Shown piece after piece: positions 1 to 9,393 of a stretch of 64,000 bases of DNA. Location of the stretch: the NCBI GenBank assembly GCA_902615745.1, contig CACMQB010000002.1, positions 1 to 64,000 on the forward strand. Reading direction: 5' to 3'. This DNA is from an uncultured Alphaproteobacteria bacterium. Its GTDB lineage: Bacteria; Pseudomonadota; Alphaproteobacteria; HIMB59; GCA-002718135. A program made the translations under genes and the position numbers. Each line of letters begins with the position of its first letter. The stretch's first letter is position 1. Below the pieces are notes generated by a model. The model worked only from the letters and a program-made list of their open reading frames with translations, made no database searches and was not told the DNA's origin.

Positions 1-457
1 ATATTAATAAATCATATTTCTTACTAATTTTATTTTTTGTATAATCTCTGCTTTTAAAATGATTAATTTTAAAAAAATTTTCTTTTTTAAAATTTAAATT
101 ATTTCCAGCTAAATATTTGAAAGAATTTGTATATATTTTTTCATTTAATTTTGGAAATTTATCTGTAATAGTCTGATTTACTTTATCAGAATATTTATCA
201 TATATTAATACATTATTAAAAATATCTGGACCACAACCAACATCTAATAGATTTAAATTTTTATTTTTTGATAACAATTCATCAATTATTGGAAAAATAT
301 GTTTTTCTAATGTCACTTTTGATGAGATAAAATATTTTTCCTCTCTAATCCTTCTATATGCAGTCAAATTAAAATATATATGATATAATTTAGTAAATAG
401 ACCAAATGATAGTAATTTAAATATAATTATCTTAAGATAATATTTAATTATTCTCAT
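1..457 (-). CDS. SAM-dependent methyltransferase, class I (partial, C-terminus outside window)
   Basis: This reading frame opens with ATG at 457 (minus strand) and stays open to the window edge, giving about 152 residues. Around residues 70-77 it carries LLDVGCGP, the glycine-rich motif I that binds S-adenosylmethionine in class I methyltransferases. A KYDLLI stretch at the edge fits the next core strand. The N-terminal 45 residues are basic and hydrophobic. It is divergent from the glycosyltransferase at 506, with 48 bp between starts, so it likely belongs to the same surface-polysaccharide locus. The substrate cannot be told; a sugar or lipid-linked glycan is an inference from context. Confidence 0.75.
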   Translation of the reverse strand, partial: MRIIKYYLKIIIFKLLSFGLFTKLYHIYFNLTAYRRIREEKYFISSKVTLEKHIFPIIDELLSKNKNLNLLDVGCGPDIFNNVLIYDKYSDKVNQTITDKFPKLNEKIYTNSFKYLAGNNLNFKKENFFKINHFKSRDYTKNKISKKYDLLI

Positions 458-505
458 CTAATTCAATATATAGATTATAATGTAATTTAATAAATAAATA
501 ATTAT

Positions 506-1600
506 ATGAAAAAAATATGTATTATTTCTAATTCAAGTTACAATCTTATTAATTTCAGAAAGGAATTAATAATCTCTCTTATTTCTAAAGGATATTCTGT
601 TTGTACTATTACTCCTGATAATAATTATTCCTTTGAATTAACTAATTTAGGTTGTGTTAATTATATTTTAAATTATGGTTCTCATGACACAAATTTATTT
701 TCAAATATTAAAAATTTAATAAATCACTATAAATTAATAAGAAAAATTCAGCCTAAATTTATTTTATCATTCACTATAAAGCCAAATTTAATTTCTTTTA
801 TTATTTCATTAATTTCTTTAGGCAATTATAAAGTCATCGCTACAATATCCGGTTTAGGCACAGTATTTATAAAACAAAATATTAAATTTATTTTTCTTAG
901 ATATTTGTATATTTTTTTGTCTAAATTTTCATACCATTGTTTCTTTCATAATGCAGATGATTTAAAATTATTTTCAAAAATAAATAAAAAAGTTTCTATA
1001 GTTCCTGGCTCAGGTATAGATCTGAATAAATTTGAAATAGTGAAAAATAATAATTTTAATAATAAAAATTTTTTATTTGTTGGAAGATTAATCAATGAAA
1101 AGGGTCTAAATGAATTAATACGAGCATCAAAAATACTAATTTCAAGAAACATTGATTTTAGTTTAACGATAATCGGTGATTATGATAAAGACAATCCTAA
1201 TTCTATAAATAGTAATTTATTTAATGAAATAAACAATTCAAAATTTATAAAATATTTTGGATTTAAAGAAAATATTAAGAAATTTTATAAAAAAGCAGAT
1301 TGTGTTATTTTACCCTCTTATAGAGAGGGTATGCCAAAATCACTTTTAGAGGCATCATTGAGTGGTCTTCCTATATTGGGCTCTGATGTTCCAGGTATAA
1401 ATAACTTAATCATAAATAATTTCAACGGTATGATGTTTAATATTTTAGATTACAAATCTCTTGCAGATACTATGATAAAATTTATTAATTTGAGTATAGA
1501 GAAAAAAAAGTTGTTGGGTATAAACGGTAGAAAAATAATTGAAGAAAATTATAGTGTTGATATTGTAATAAAGAATTATCTAAAAATAATTAATGAATAA
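506..1600 (+). CDS. Glycosyltransferase family 4 (GT-B fold)
   Basis: A 364-residue protein with the two-domain GT-B layout. The C-terminal half has the usual GT4 nucleotide-sugar signature: FVGRLINEKG near residue 190 and the EGMPKSLLEA E-x7-E motif near 273-282, followed by a D-V-P-G turn. The N-terminal half has an SGLGTVF loop typical of transferases acting on lipid-linked acceptors. It is the first gene of a six-gene rightward polysaccharide operon and its end overlaps the next start by 8 bp. It probably adds a sugar to an undecaprenyl-linked glycan at the cytoplasmic membrane. Donor and acceptor are unknown. Confidence 0.85.
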   Translation: MKKICIISNSSYNLINFRKELIISLISKGYSVCTITPDNNYSFELTNLGCVNYILNYGSHDTNLFSNIKNLINHYKLIRKIQPKFILSFTIKPNLISFIISLISLGNYKVIATISGLGTVFIKQNIKFIFLRYLYIFLSKFSYHCFFHNADDLKLFSKINKKVSIVPGSGIDLNKFEIVKNNNFNNKNFLFVGRLINEKGLNELIRASKILISRNIDFSLTIIGDYDKDNPNSINSNLFNEINNSKFIKYFGFKENIKKFYKKADCVILPSYREGMPKSLLEASLSGLPILGSDVPGINNLIINNFNGMMFNILDYKSLADTMIKFINLSIEKKKLLGINGRKIIEENYSVDIVIKNYLKIINE

Positions 1601-2861
1601 AAATATTAAAATTGCAATAATAGGTCTAGGTTATGTAGGTCTTCCTTTATCTTTGGAGTTTGGAAAAAAATTTAGAACAATTGGTTTTGATATTTCAAAA
1701 AAAAGAATACAATCATTAAAAAATAATAATGATTTTAATAAAGATATTGAATTAAATAAATTAAAAAAATCTAAATATTTGACTTTTACAAACAATGAAA
1801 AAATAATCTTTGATTGTAATTATTTTATTATAACTGTTCCAACTCCTATTTTTAAAAATAATAAACCAAATCTTAATAGTTTAAAATCTGCATCATTATT
1901 AGTTTCAAAGTATTTAAAAAGAGGTGATATAGTTATTTATGAGTCAACAGTCTATCCTGGTGTGACAGAAGAAGTATGTGTCCCCATATTAGAAAAAAAT
2001 AGTGGTTTAAAATATAATGAAGATTTCTATTGTGGATATTCACCTGAAAGAATTAATCCTGGAGATAAGAAACATACAATAACTAATATCTCAAAAATAG
2101 TATCAGGTTCGAATAAGCCAACATTAAATAAAATCTATTACTTGTATAAAAATATAATTAAATCAGAAATATTCAAATCATCATCAATTAAAGTAGCAGA
2201 AGCTGCGAAAATTATTGAAAATTCACAAAGAGATATTAATATTGCATTTATTAATGAGCTTACTCAAATATTTGATAAATTAAATATTTCTACAAATGAA
2301 GTGTTGCGGGCTGCTTCAACTAAATGGAATTTTTTGAATTTTAAACCTGGTTTTGTTGGGGGTCATTGCATAAGTGTAGATCCATATTATTTAGCATACA
2401 AAGCTAAAAAAGTAGGAATAAGACCACAAATTATTTTATCTGGTCGTAAAACCAATGATCAAATGCATAAATATGTTCTTCGTAAATTACAAAAAAAATT
2501 AAATCTAAAAACACTTTCAAAATTGAATGTATTAATAATGGGTTATACCTTTAAAGAAAATTGTAGTGATTATAGAAATACAAAGATACAAGATTTATAT
2601 CTAACATTGAAATCAAAATTCAAAGTTGTTAACGTATTTGATCCATATATTAATTTAGCAAAAAGTAAGAAAATAAATGATGTAAATTTTATTCAAAACT
2701 TAAAAAAACTTAAATACGATGTTGTATTAATAGCTGTCGGCCATGATTATTTTAAAAAACTTGGAATAAAAAAAATTAGATCAATCTTAAAAAACAATAA
2801 TTCTATAATTTTTGATTTAAAATATTTATTTAAAACTAATGAAACAGATTTACAATTATGA
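1593..2861 (+). CDS. Nucleotide-sugar dehydrogenase, UDP-N-acetylhexosamine type (TviB/WbpA-like)
   Basis: A 422-residue member of the UDP-glucose/GDP-mannose dehydrogenase family. It has the Rossmann motif GLGYVGLP at residues 11-18, the SPERINPGD segment in the NAD domain, the central KxxENxxRDxNIAFxNE helix, and the catalytic cysteine at residue 259 in GGHCIS. The VDPYYLAYKA stretch after the cysteine matches the TviB/WbpA/VipA branch, which oxidises UDP-GlcNAc or UDP-GalNAc to the uronic acid, better than Ugd. It lies between a GT4 gene and a WecA-like gene, so it probably supplies an acidic amino sugar for surface polysaccharide. The exact sugar is inference. Confidence 0.85.
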   Translation: MNKNIKIAIIGLGYVGLPLSLEFGKKFRTIGFDISKKRIQSLKNNNDFNKDIELNKLKKSKYLTFTNNEKIIFDCNYFIITVPTPIFKNNKPNLNSLKSASLLVSKYLKRGDIVIYESTVYPGVTEEVCVPILEKNSGLKYNEDFYCGYSPERINPGDKKHTITNISKIVSGSNKPTLNKIYYLYKNIIKSEIFKSSSIKVAEAAKIIENSQRDINIAFINELTQIFDKLNISTNEVLRAASTKWNFLNFKPGFVGGHCISVDPYYLAYKAKKVGIRPQIILSGRKTNDQMHKYVLRKLQKKLNLKTLSKLNVLIMGYTFKENCSDYRNTKIQDLYLTLKSKFKVVNVFDPYINLAKSKKINDVNFIQNLKKLKYDVVLIAVGHDYFKKLGIKKIRSILKNNNSIIFDLKYLFKTNETDLQL

Positions 2862-3859
2862 TTTTTTTAACTCTATTAGTAATCAATTTACTTTTAATCT
2901 TAATATTACATAATTTAGCTTTTAAATTAAATTTAATAGATTTCCCAAATTCTAGAAAAATTCATCAAGGAGAAATACCATTAGTTGGTGGAATTGCAAT
3001 TTATGCAACAATTATTATTGGTGTATTATTAACTAAAAACCCAAATGCGATTAATTTTATAGTTTTTACCTCAGCAATTGTTGTAATTATAGGCATTTTA
3101 GACGATATTATAAATATTGACTTTAAAATAAGATTCTTTTGTCAATTCTTAGCTTCGTTAATTATTTTGGCTAAAGGGATTTATATAACTGATTTATCAT
3201 TTATAAACATGCAACAAAGTCAAATTTTGATATATTTTTTTGTACCTTTTACTATCCTTGCCGTACTAGGCCTTACTAATGCAATGAATTTTATTGATGG
3301 TATAGACGGGCTTTCGTCACTTTTATTCTTAAAATCATTAATTATTTTGATTATATTAATTAATCTTGAAAATCCAAATTATAATCCAAATTTTTTATAT
3401 CTTTTATTTATTTCAATAATTCCATTCATAATATTTAATTTAGGTTTATTTAAAAATTATAAGATATTCCTCGGTGACTCAGGTAGTACTTTTCTTGGTT
3501 TCATACTAGCATGGATGTTAATTTATTATACTCAGATAAGTGTATATAAAATTTCTCCCATAATAGTAGTTTGGATTGCACCGTTAATAGTATTTGATTT
3601 TTTTGGTGTATTTATTTCTAGAATAATTAATAGATCTAATCCATTTATTCCTGACAATAATCATCTGCATTTTATTCTTTTAAAAAAATATAACAAAACT
3701 ATTGTTTTATTATTAATGTTAGTTATCTCTTTTTCTTTTTCAATTATCGGTTTATTAACACACTATTTTTTAGGTATGTATCTGTCCTTGTTTTTATTCT
3801 TATTACTTTTAATCATATATTTATTGATAAATTATAAATTAAAAATAATATTTGGTTAA
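2858..3859 (+). CDS. WecA/MraY-family undecaprenyl-phosphate sugar-1-phosphate transferase
   Basis: An integral membrane protein of 333 residues with about ten hydrophobic segments. It has the family hallmarks: an aspartate pair at residues 82-83 (GILDDI), NAMNFIDGIDG near 145, the LGDSGST loop and the basic-loop HLHF motif near residue 270. Proteins of this family move a sugar-1-phosphate from a UDP-sugar to undecaprenyl phosphate and so start O-antigen or capsule repeat units. The DNNHLHF form resembles WecA-like rather than MraY enzymes. The start overlaps the dehydrogenase stop by 4 bp. The sugar may be GlcNAc or a derivative; this is not shown by the sequence. Confidence 0.87.
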   Translation: MIFLTLLVINLLLILILHNLAFKLNLIDFPNSRKIHQGEIPLVGGIAIYATIIIGVLLTKNPNAINFIVFTSAIVVIIGILDDIINIDFKIRFFCQFLASLIILAKGIYITDLSFINMQQSQILIYFFVPFTILAVLGLTNAMNFIDGIDGLSSLLFLKSLIILIILINLENPNYNPNFLYLLFISIIPFIIFNLGLFKNYKIFLGDSGSTFLGFILAWMLIYYTQISVYKISPIIVVWIAPLIVFDFFGVFISRIINRSNPFIPDNNHLHFILLKKYNKTIVLLLMLVISFSFSIIGLLTHYFLGMYLSLFLFLLLLIIYLLINYKLKIIFG

Positions 3860-3860
3860 T

Positions 3861-4733
3861 ATGAGAAAAGGTATAATTTTAGCAGGTGGTAGAGGGACAA
3901 GATTATACCCAAACACAGTATCATTATCAAAACATCTTCTACCTGTTTATGATAAACCAATGATTTATTACTCTCTATCAACTCTTATGTTAGCAGGAAT
4001 AAAAGAAATTTTACTTATTTGTAATCAATCTGATATTGACTTATATAAAAAATTACTTGGAGATGGTTCTCAATTTGGAATCAAAATATACTATGCTATT
4101 CAACATAAGCCTAATGGAATTGCTGAAGCCTTAATAATTGCTGAAACTTTTTTAGATAAGTCTTCATGTGCGTTGATATTAGGAGATAATATTTTTTATG
4201 GCCCATCATTTCAAAAAATTTTAATGGATGCTAGTAAAGATCACAAAAATGCTACAATATTTAGTTATTCAGTTAATAACCCGTCTGAGTATGGGGTTGT
4301 TAATTTAAAAAAAAATAAAATTCAATCATTAGAAGAAAAACCAAAAAAACCAAAATCAAATTTAGCAATTACTGGTTTATATTTTTACCCAAATAATGTT
4401 AGCTTTTTAACAAAACAAATAAAACCATCTTCAAGAAATGAATTAGAGATAACTGATTTAAATAAAAAATATCTTAAAATTAATAAATTAAAAAATATTT
4501 TTCTGGGAAGAGGTTTTACATGGCTTGATGCTGGTAGTATAGATAGTTTATTTGAAGCTTCATTATTTGTTAAAACAATTGAATCAAGACAAGGTACTAA
4601 AATTTGTTGCCCAGAAGAAATTGCTTATAAAAAAAAATACATTTCTTTGAAAAAATTAAAGCAAATATCTAAAAATATTTATTCAGAAGATTATAAAAAA
4701 TATATTTTATCAATTTTTAAAGATGAAAAATAG
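3861..4733 (+). CDS. rmlA: Glucose-1-phosphate thymidylyltransferase RmlA
   Basis: This enzyme joins dTTP and glucose-1-phosphate to make dTDP-glucose, the first step of the dTDP-rhamnose pathway. From the ATG at 3861 the protein begins MRKGIILAGGRGTRLYP, the nucleotidyltransferase signature. SKHLLPVYDKPMIYY, the LGDNIFYG metal/sugar motif, EEKPKKPKS, TGLYFY and GRGFTWLDAG follow in the usual RmlA order. A longer frame from a TTG at 3852 exists, but the family's normal N-terminus starts at the ATG. The start is 1 bp after the upstream stop. Length (290) is normal. It overlaps rmlB by 11 bp. Confidence 0.95.
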   Translation: MRKGIILAGGRGTRLYPNTVSLSKHLLPVYDKPMIYYSLSTLMLAGIKEILLICNQSDIDLYKKLLGDGSQFGIKIYYAIQHKPNGIAEALIIAETFLDKSSCALILGDNIFYGPSFQKILMDASKDHKNATIFSYSVNNPSEYGVVNLKKNKIQSLEEKPKKPKSNLAITGLYFYPNNVSFLTKQIKPSSRNELEITDLNKKYLKINKLKNIFLGRGFTWLDAGSIDSLFEASLFVKTIESRQGTKICCPEEIAYKKKYISLKKLKQISKNIYSEDYKKYILSIFKDEK

Positions 4734-5778
4734 TATTCTAGTTGCAGGTGGTGCAGGTTTTATTGGTATAAATTTTGTAGAGTATTGGTCACAAAATTAT
4801 AAAAATGATAATATAATAGTCTTTGATAATCTTACTTATAGTTCTAATAAAATTTTTTTAAGTGAACTTATAAAAAAAAATAAAAATATTATATTTGAAA
4901 AAGGAAATATTTTAAATAAAAACAAAGTAATTACATTGTTAAAAAAATATAAAATAAATAAAATTATAAATTTTGCAGCAGAAACACATGTAGACAACTC
5001 AATTTTAGATCCAAAAATATTCATTAATACAAACATTTTAGGAACTTTCGTATTATTAGATTCTGCAAGAAAAGTATGGGAAAAAAGTAAATTTAAAAAT
5101 ACTCACTTCCACCAAATATCTACTGATGAAGTTTATGGATCATTAAAAAAAAATCAAAAAAAATTTAAAGAAGAATCAAAATTTAATCCCAGTTCACCAT
5201 ATAGTGCTAGCAAAGCATCTTCTGATTTGCTTGTAATTAGTTTTTATAAAACATACCAAATGAATGTTACCATTAGTAATACCTCTAATAATTTTGGACC
5301 TTTTATTAATCAAGAAAAACTTATTCCAAAAATAATATTAAATATAATTAACAATAAAAAAATTCCTATTTATGGAAATGGTAATCAAATTAGAGAATGG
5401 ATTTTTGTATTAGATCATATTAGAGGAATAGAAAAAATATTATTAAAAGGAAAGTTTGGAGAATCATATAACTTAAGTTCTAGTTATAATATATCGAATA
5501 TTAAACTTGTAAAATTAATTTGTAAAATAATTAATAATAAATTTCAAAATAATAATAAATATATAAAACAGTACCCAAGGGCAATATTAGCATCTAAAAA
5601 AAATTCTGAAAAACTTATTACATTTGTTGATGATAGACCTGGGCATGATTATAAATATGGTTTGAATATAACTAAGTCTAAAAATAAAATTAATTTTGTT
5701 CCTAAATCTAATTTCAAAAAAGATATTTCATTTACTATTGATTGGTTCTTAAATAATAAAAAATATTGGAATGTCTAA
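4723..5778 (+). CDS. rmlB: dTDP-glucose 4,6-dehydratase RmlB
   Basis: The second enzyme of dTDP-deoxysugar synthesis, which removes water from dTDP-glucose to give the 4-keto-6-deoxy sugar. It is an extended short-chain dehydrogenase of 351 residues. Visible motifs are GGAGFIG at residues 8-14, AETHVDNSI, HQISTDEVYG with the catalytic aspartate-glutamate pair, SPYSASK near 160 giving the YxxxK pair, SNNFGPFINQEKLIP, and the C-terminal VDDRPGHDYKYGLN. All match RmlB. It sits between rmlA and rmlD with overlaps on both sides, so translation is probably coupled. Confidence 0.95.
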   Translation: MKNSILVAGGAGFIGINFVEYWSQNYKNDNIIVFDNLTYSSNKIFLSELIKKNKNIIFEKGNILNKNKVITLLKKYKINKIINFAAETHVDNSILDPKIFINTNILGTFVLLDSARKVWEKSKFKNTHFHQISTDEVYGSLKKNQKKFKEESKFNPSSPYSASKASSDLLVISFYKTYQMNVTISNTSNNFGPFINQEKLIPKIILNIINNKKIPIYGNGNQIREWIFVLDHIRGIEKILLKGKFGESYNLSSSYNISNIKLVKLICKIINNKFQNNNKYIKQYPRAILASKKNSEKLITFVDDRPGHDYKYGLNITKSKNKINFVPKSNFKKDISFTIDWFLNNKKYWNV

Positions 5779-6625
5779 AATAAATGTATTAATAACTGGT
5801 TCAGATGGCACATTAGGTATTGAGTTAAAGAAAAACTTATCAAGTAATCTTAATTGTTTATATTTAAATAAAAAACATTTTAATCTTCTAAATTATAAGC
5901 AAATGTTTAAAATTTGTTCTAATTTTAATCCAAATTATATTATTAATACTTCAGCATATACAAACACAATTAAAGCTGAAAAATATAAAAAATTATCTTA
6001 TAAAACTAATTTTTTAGGAGTTAAAAATTTATATCTTATTTCGAAAAAATTTAAATCTAAACTTATTCACTTTTCTACAGATTATGTTTTTGATGGAAAA
6101 AAAACAAAACCATATTCAGAAATAGATAAAACTAATCCAAAAAATTATTACGGTAAAACAAAGGAATTAGCAGATAATTATTTAATTAAAAAATATTTAA
6201 AAAATACAATTATATTAAGAGTTTCATTATTATATTCGATATATGGAAGTAATATTTTAACTGATGTACTAAAGCAATTAAATTCAAAGAAACATCTCAG
6301 ATACGTATCTGATGTAATTTGTTCTCCAACTTCTGCAAAATCTTTAGCAATTTTTTGTAATAAGCTTATTCTATTAAATAAATTTAAATATGGTTTATAT
6401 AATTTTACTGACAATCAATATTGTTCTAGATATGAATTTGTTGATTTTATAAGAAAAGAATTAGGTTTTAAAAATAAAATATTTAAAATTTCTTCTTATG
6501 AACTTTCTCAAAATGTTAATAGACCTAAATATAGTGTTTTGGATAATTCTAAGATTAAAAGAAAATTTGAAGTTAGGTTATTTTCATGGAAAACTAACCT
6601 AAAAAGATTACTTAATAATAAATAA
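5771..6625 (+). CDS. rmlD: dTDP-4-dehydrorhamnose reductase RmlD
   Basis: The family reduces dTDP-4-keto-L-rhamnose to dTDP-L-rhamnose with NAD(P)H. The 284-residue protein has a modified Rossmann motif GSDGTLGIEL, then NTSAYTNTIKAEKY, HFSTDYVFDGKK, the YGKTK active-site YxxxK and a C-terminal NRPKYSVLDNSKI segment typical of RmlD. Substrate preference is inferred. The epimerase gene rmlC, usually adjacent, is not in this window. Either it lies elsewhere or this reductase acts on a non-epimerised 4-keto sugar. The gene converges on the aminotransferase gene with a single base between stop codons. Confidence 0.85.
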   Translation: MSKINVLITGSDGTLGIELKKNLSSNLNCLYLNKKHFNLLNYKQMFKICSNFNPNYIINTSAYTNTIKAEKYKKLSYKTNFLGVKNLYLISKKFKSKLIHFSTDYVFDGKKTKPYSEIDKTNPKNYYGKTKELADNYLIKKYLKNTIILRVSLLYSIYGSNILTDVLKQLNSKKHLRYVSDVICSPTSAKSLAIFCNKLILLNKFKYGLYNFTDNQYCSRYEFVDFIRKELGFKNKIFKISSYELSQNVNRPKYSVLDNSKIKRKFEVRLFSWKTNLKRLLNNK

Positions 6626-6626
6626 T

Positions 6627-7877
6627 TTATACTATAATTGATTTAAGAACTTTAATTAATTTCTCTACATCTTCTTCAGAATTATAATGCACCATGCTCA
6701 ATCGTATAACTCCATCATCTGAGGATATGCCTAAATTTTCTAAACACCTCCATGCATAAAAATTATCATTTCTAGTTGCAATTTTATTTTTTACTAATTT
6801 TTCACTTATCTCTTTTGACGTTTGGTCATTGACGGTAAATGATATAGTTGGAGCTCTGTTCCTATTTTTGATATTGTTTTTACCCAACAGTCTTATTTTC
6901 TTATTATTTCGAAGATAATCTAATAATATATTGCCGATATGTTCTTCATGTTGTGAAATTAAATAATTAATTTTTTCAATTTTTTCCCTAATTGATATAT
7001 TTTTGTTTTCAAAGTGATAGTTATAAATGTCATCAAAATATTCATAAATACCTATTAATGAAGCAAGTTCTTCATGATTCGGTCCTCCTGGATTAATTGT
7101 ATATGGATATTGATCCTTAAGAAATTCATGATTTTGATTTGGTAATTTTTTTAATATTTCTTCTTTACCATACAAAAGACCTAAATGAGGACCATATGTT
7201 TTGTATAAGCTGAATGAATAAAAATCTACTCCTAACATCTTAACATCAGGAAATCCATGAGGAGCATATGACACTCCATCTCCTATTACTATTGTTCCAT
7301 AGGTGTGCGCAATTTCAGATATTTGTTTTAAATTATTTATTGATCCAATAATATTAGAGCAATGTGTTACTGCTAAAATTTTTGTCTTTTTATTAATTAA
7401 TTTTTTTAATGTATCAATTTCTAATTCTCCTGTATTTTCATTAAATTGCCATTCTATAATCTTGGCTCCAGACTCAATTAATCTTCTCCAAGGGCTGATA
7501 TTAGCTTCATGATCCTGATTTGTTACAATAACCTCATCTCCTGCACTTATAAAATATTTCAACGCATTTGATAAAACATAAAAATTAATAGATGTTGAAC
7601 CACCAATCAGAATTTCATTATTTTTAGCATTAATCATTTTAGCAAAATAATTTGTAGCTTTATCCATATTTTCCCCTGCAATTTTAGACATTTCATATTC
7701 AGCATATGGCTGAACTTTTGTTGATGTCATAAAATTTGATAATCTCGTAATTACAGTATCTGGTACATAACTTCCTCCGGCATTTTCAAAAAAAGCCCAT
7801 TCTTTAGACATTGGATCTTTAAAAGCTGGAAATTTAGATCTTACATAATTTATATCAAGCTTAATATTCTGTTTCAT
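6627..7877 (-). CDS. PLP-dependent class V aminotransferase, cysteine-desulfurase-like
   Basis: A 416-residue fold-type I PLP enzyme. It shows FFENAGGSYVP near the N-terminus, a phosphate-binding GGSTSIN loop, NQDHEANISPWRR, VTHCSNIIGSIN, the PLP aspartate in VIGDGVSYAPHG and the Schiff-base lysine (about residue 226) in SLYKTYGPH. These match the VC1184-like branch of the cysteine desulfurase family (NifS/SufS relatives), not housekeeping IscS. No Fe-S assembly genes are nearby, so sulphur transfer is unlikely. With an aldehyde dehydrogenase and a gamma-butyrobetaine-hydroxylase-like gene next door, a role in amine catabolism is more likely but unproven. Confidence 0.82.
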   Translation of the reverse strand: MKQNIKLDINYVRSKFPAFKDPMSKEWAFFENAGGSYVPDTVITRLSNFMTSTKVQPYAEYEMSKIAGENMDKATNYFAKMINAKNNEILIGGSTSINFYVLSNALKYFISAGDEVIVTNQDHEANISPWRRLIESGAKIIEWQFNENTGELEIDTLKKLINKKTKILAVTHCSNIIGSINNLKQISEIAHTYGTIVIGDGVSYAPHGFPDVKMLGVDFYSFSLYKTYGPHLGLLYGKEEILKKLPNQNHEFLKDQYPYTINPGGPNHEELASLIGIYEYFDDIYNYHFENKNISIREKIEKINYLISQHEEHIGNILLDYLRNNKKIRLLGKNNIKNRNRAPTISFTVNDQTSKEISEKLVKNKIATRNDNFYAWRCLENLGISSDDGVIRLSMVHYNSEEDVEKLIKVLKSIIV

Positions 7878-7936
7878 TAATTCCTCTTATTGCCTATTCT
7901 TTTATTCTATTATAAAAATCTTTAAAGGATATTTTT

Positions 7937-7942
7937 TATAAT
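7937..7942 (+). promoter_or_regulatory. Candidate -10 element for the aldehyde dehydrogenase gene
   Basis: TATAAT occurs 19 bp before the ATG at 7962 in the 84-bp divergent gap with the aminotransferase gene. No good -35 hexamer stands at 16-18 bp upstream. In DNA this AT-rich the motif arises easily by chance, so this is a weak call. Confidence 0.25.
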
Positions 7943-7961
7943 AAATAAATTAAGATCAAGT

Positions 7962-9392
7962 ATGTTAGATAAACGTCAATTTTATATTAATGGAAAATGG
8001 CTATACCCAACAGAAACAAATGATTATCAAGTTATTAATCCATCTAATGAAAAATCAATCGCTACTATTTCATTGGGAACTAAAAAAGAAGTAAATTTAG
8101 CAGTAAAAGCTGCAAAGAAAGCATTTTTAACATGGAGTTGTGTAGAGAAAAAAGAAAAGGTTAATCTTTTAGAAAAATTATTAAAGATTTACAAATCTAG
8201 ATGGGATGAAATAACTAAAATAATGTCTGATGAAATGGGAGCGCCATTAGATTGGTCTTCATCAGCACAAACTTCTTCAGGAGCAGATCATATTGAGGAT
8301 TTCATTTTGAGATTAAAAAATTTTGAATTTGAAAAAAGATTTAATAAAAATTCCAATAATTATATTGTATATGAACCGATTGGAGTATGCGGTCTTATTA
8401 CACCGTGGAATTGGCCAATCAATCAAATCACATTAAAAGTAATACCTGCTTTAGCAACTGGCTGCACTATGATATTAAAACCTTCAGAAATTGCACCCAT
8501 ATCAGGGATCATTTTTACTGAAATAATTCATGAAGCAGGTTTCCCTCCTGGTGTTTTTAATTTAGTGAATGGGGATGGAGATGGTGTAGGTACAGATCTA
8601 TCATCTCACAAAGATATTGATATGATATCGTTTACTGGATCAACAAGAGCAGGAAAACTTATTTCTAAAAACGCAGCAGATACAATTAAAAGAGTTTGTT
8701 TAGAATTAGGAGGTAAGGGTGGTAATATTGTTTTTAGTGATTCACATCCAGAGGCTGTAAGAGAAGGTGTTAGGAATATTATGAGTAATTCTGGTCAATC
8801 TTGTGATGCACCAACAAGAATGCTAGTTGAAAAATCAATTTATAAAAGAGCAATAGAGGAGGCGGCTGATGAAGCAAATAAAATCAAAGTTGATATTGCT
8901 TCTAAGAATGGAAATCATATCGGTCCAGTTATTTCTAAAACACAATATGATAAAATTATTGATCTAATTAATAGTGGTATAAATGAGGGCGCTACACTCG
9001 TGGCTGGAGGTCCTGAAAAACCAAATGGATTAGAAAAAGGATATTTTATAAGGCCAACAATATTCACAGATGTCACTAATGATATGAGAATAGCAAAAGA
9101 AGAAATTTTTGGACCAGTACTTTCAATAATTCCATTTGAGGATGAAAATGAGGCTGTATCAATTGTAAACGATACATCCTATGGTTTAGGAAACTACGTG
9201 CAAACTCAAGATATAGAAAAGGCAAAAAGAGTTGCAAGAAAATTTAGATCAGGAGGTGTTTATATAAATGGAAATAGCGCTGATCCAGGAACTCCCTTTG
9301 GTGGTTATAGACAATCTGGTAATGGAAGAGAGGGAGGTGATTGGGGTCTAGAAGAATATTTGGAAATTAAAACTATTTGTGGATGGGAATGA
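7962..9392 (+). CDS. NAD(P)-dependent aldehyde dehydrogenase
   Basis: A full-length (476-residue) ALDH superfamily enzyme that oxidises an aldehyde to the acid. It shows the cofactor-binding ITPWNWP and KPSEIAP segments, FTGSTRAG, the general-base glutamate in LELGGKG, the catalytic cysteine at residue 281 in GQSCDAPTR, and EEIFGPVLS. The GGYRQSGNGREGG ending is normal. It stands alone on the plus strand between two minus-strand genes and ends 1 bp from the dioxygenase stop. The context fits oxidation of a betaine or amine aldehyde; the specific substrate cannot be read from the sequence. Confidence 0.93.
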   Translation: MLDKRQFYINGKWLYPTETNDYQVINPSNEKSIATISLGTKKEVNLAVKAAKKAFLTWSCVEKKEKVNLLEKLLKIYKSRWDEITKIMSDEMGAPLDWSSSAQTSSGADHIEDFILRLKNFEFEKRFNKNSNNYIVYEPIGVCGLITPWNWPINQITLKVIPALATGCTMILKPSEIAPISGIIFTEIIHEAGFPPGVFNLVNGDGDGVGTDLSSHKDIDMISFTGSTRAGKLISKNAADTIKRVCLELGGKGGNIVFSDSHPEAVREGVRNIMSNSGQSCDAPTRMLVEKSIYKRAIEEAADEANKIKVDIASKNGNHIGPVISKTQYDKIIDLINSGINEGATLVAGGPEKPNGLEKGYFIRPTIFTDVTNDMRIAKEEIFGPVLSIIPFEDENEAVSIVNDTSYGLGNYVQTQDIEKAKRVARKFRSGGVYINGNSADPGTPFGGYRQSGNGREGGDWGLEEYLEIKTICGWE

Positions 9393-9393
9393 T

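Noticed and set aside
3852-3861. TTG start for RmlA
   Set aside because: The ATG at 3861 gives the standard RmlA N-terminus and follows the upstream stop directly.
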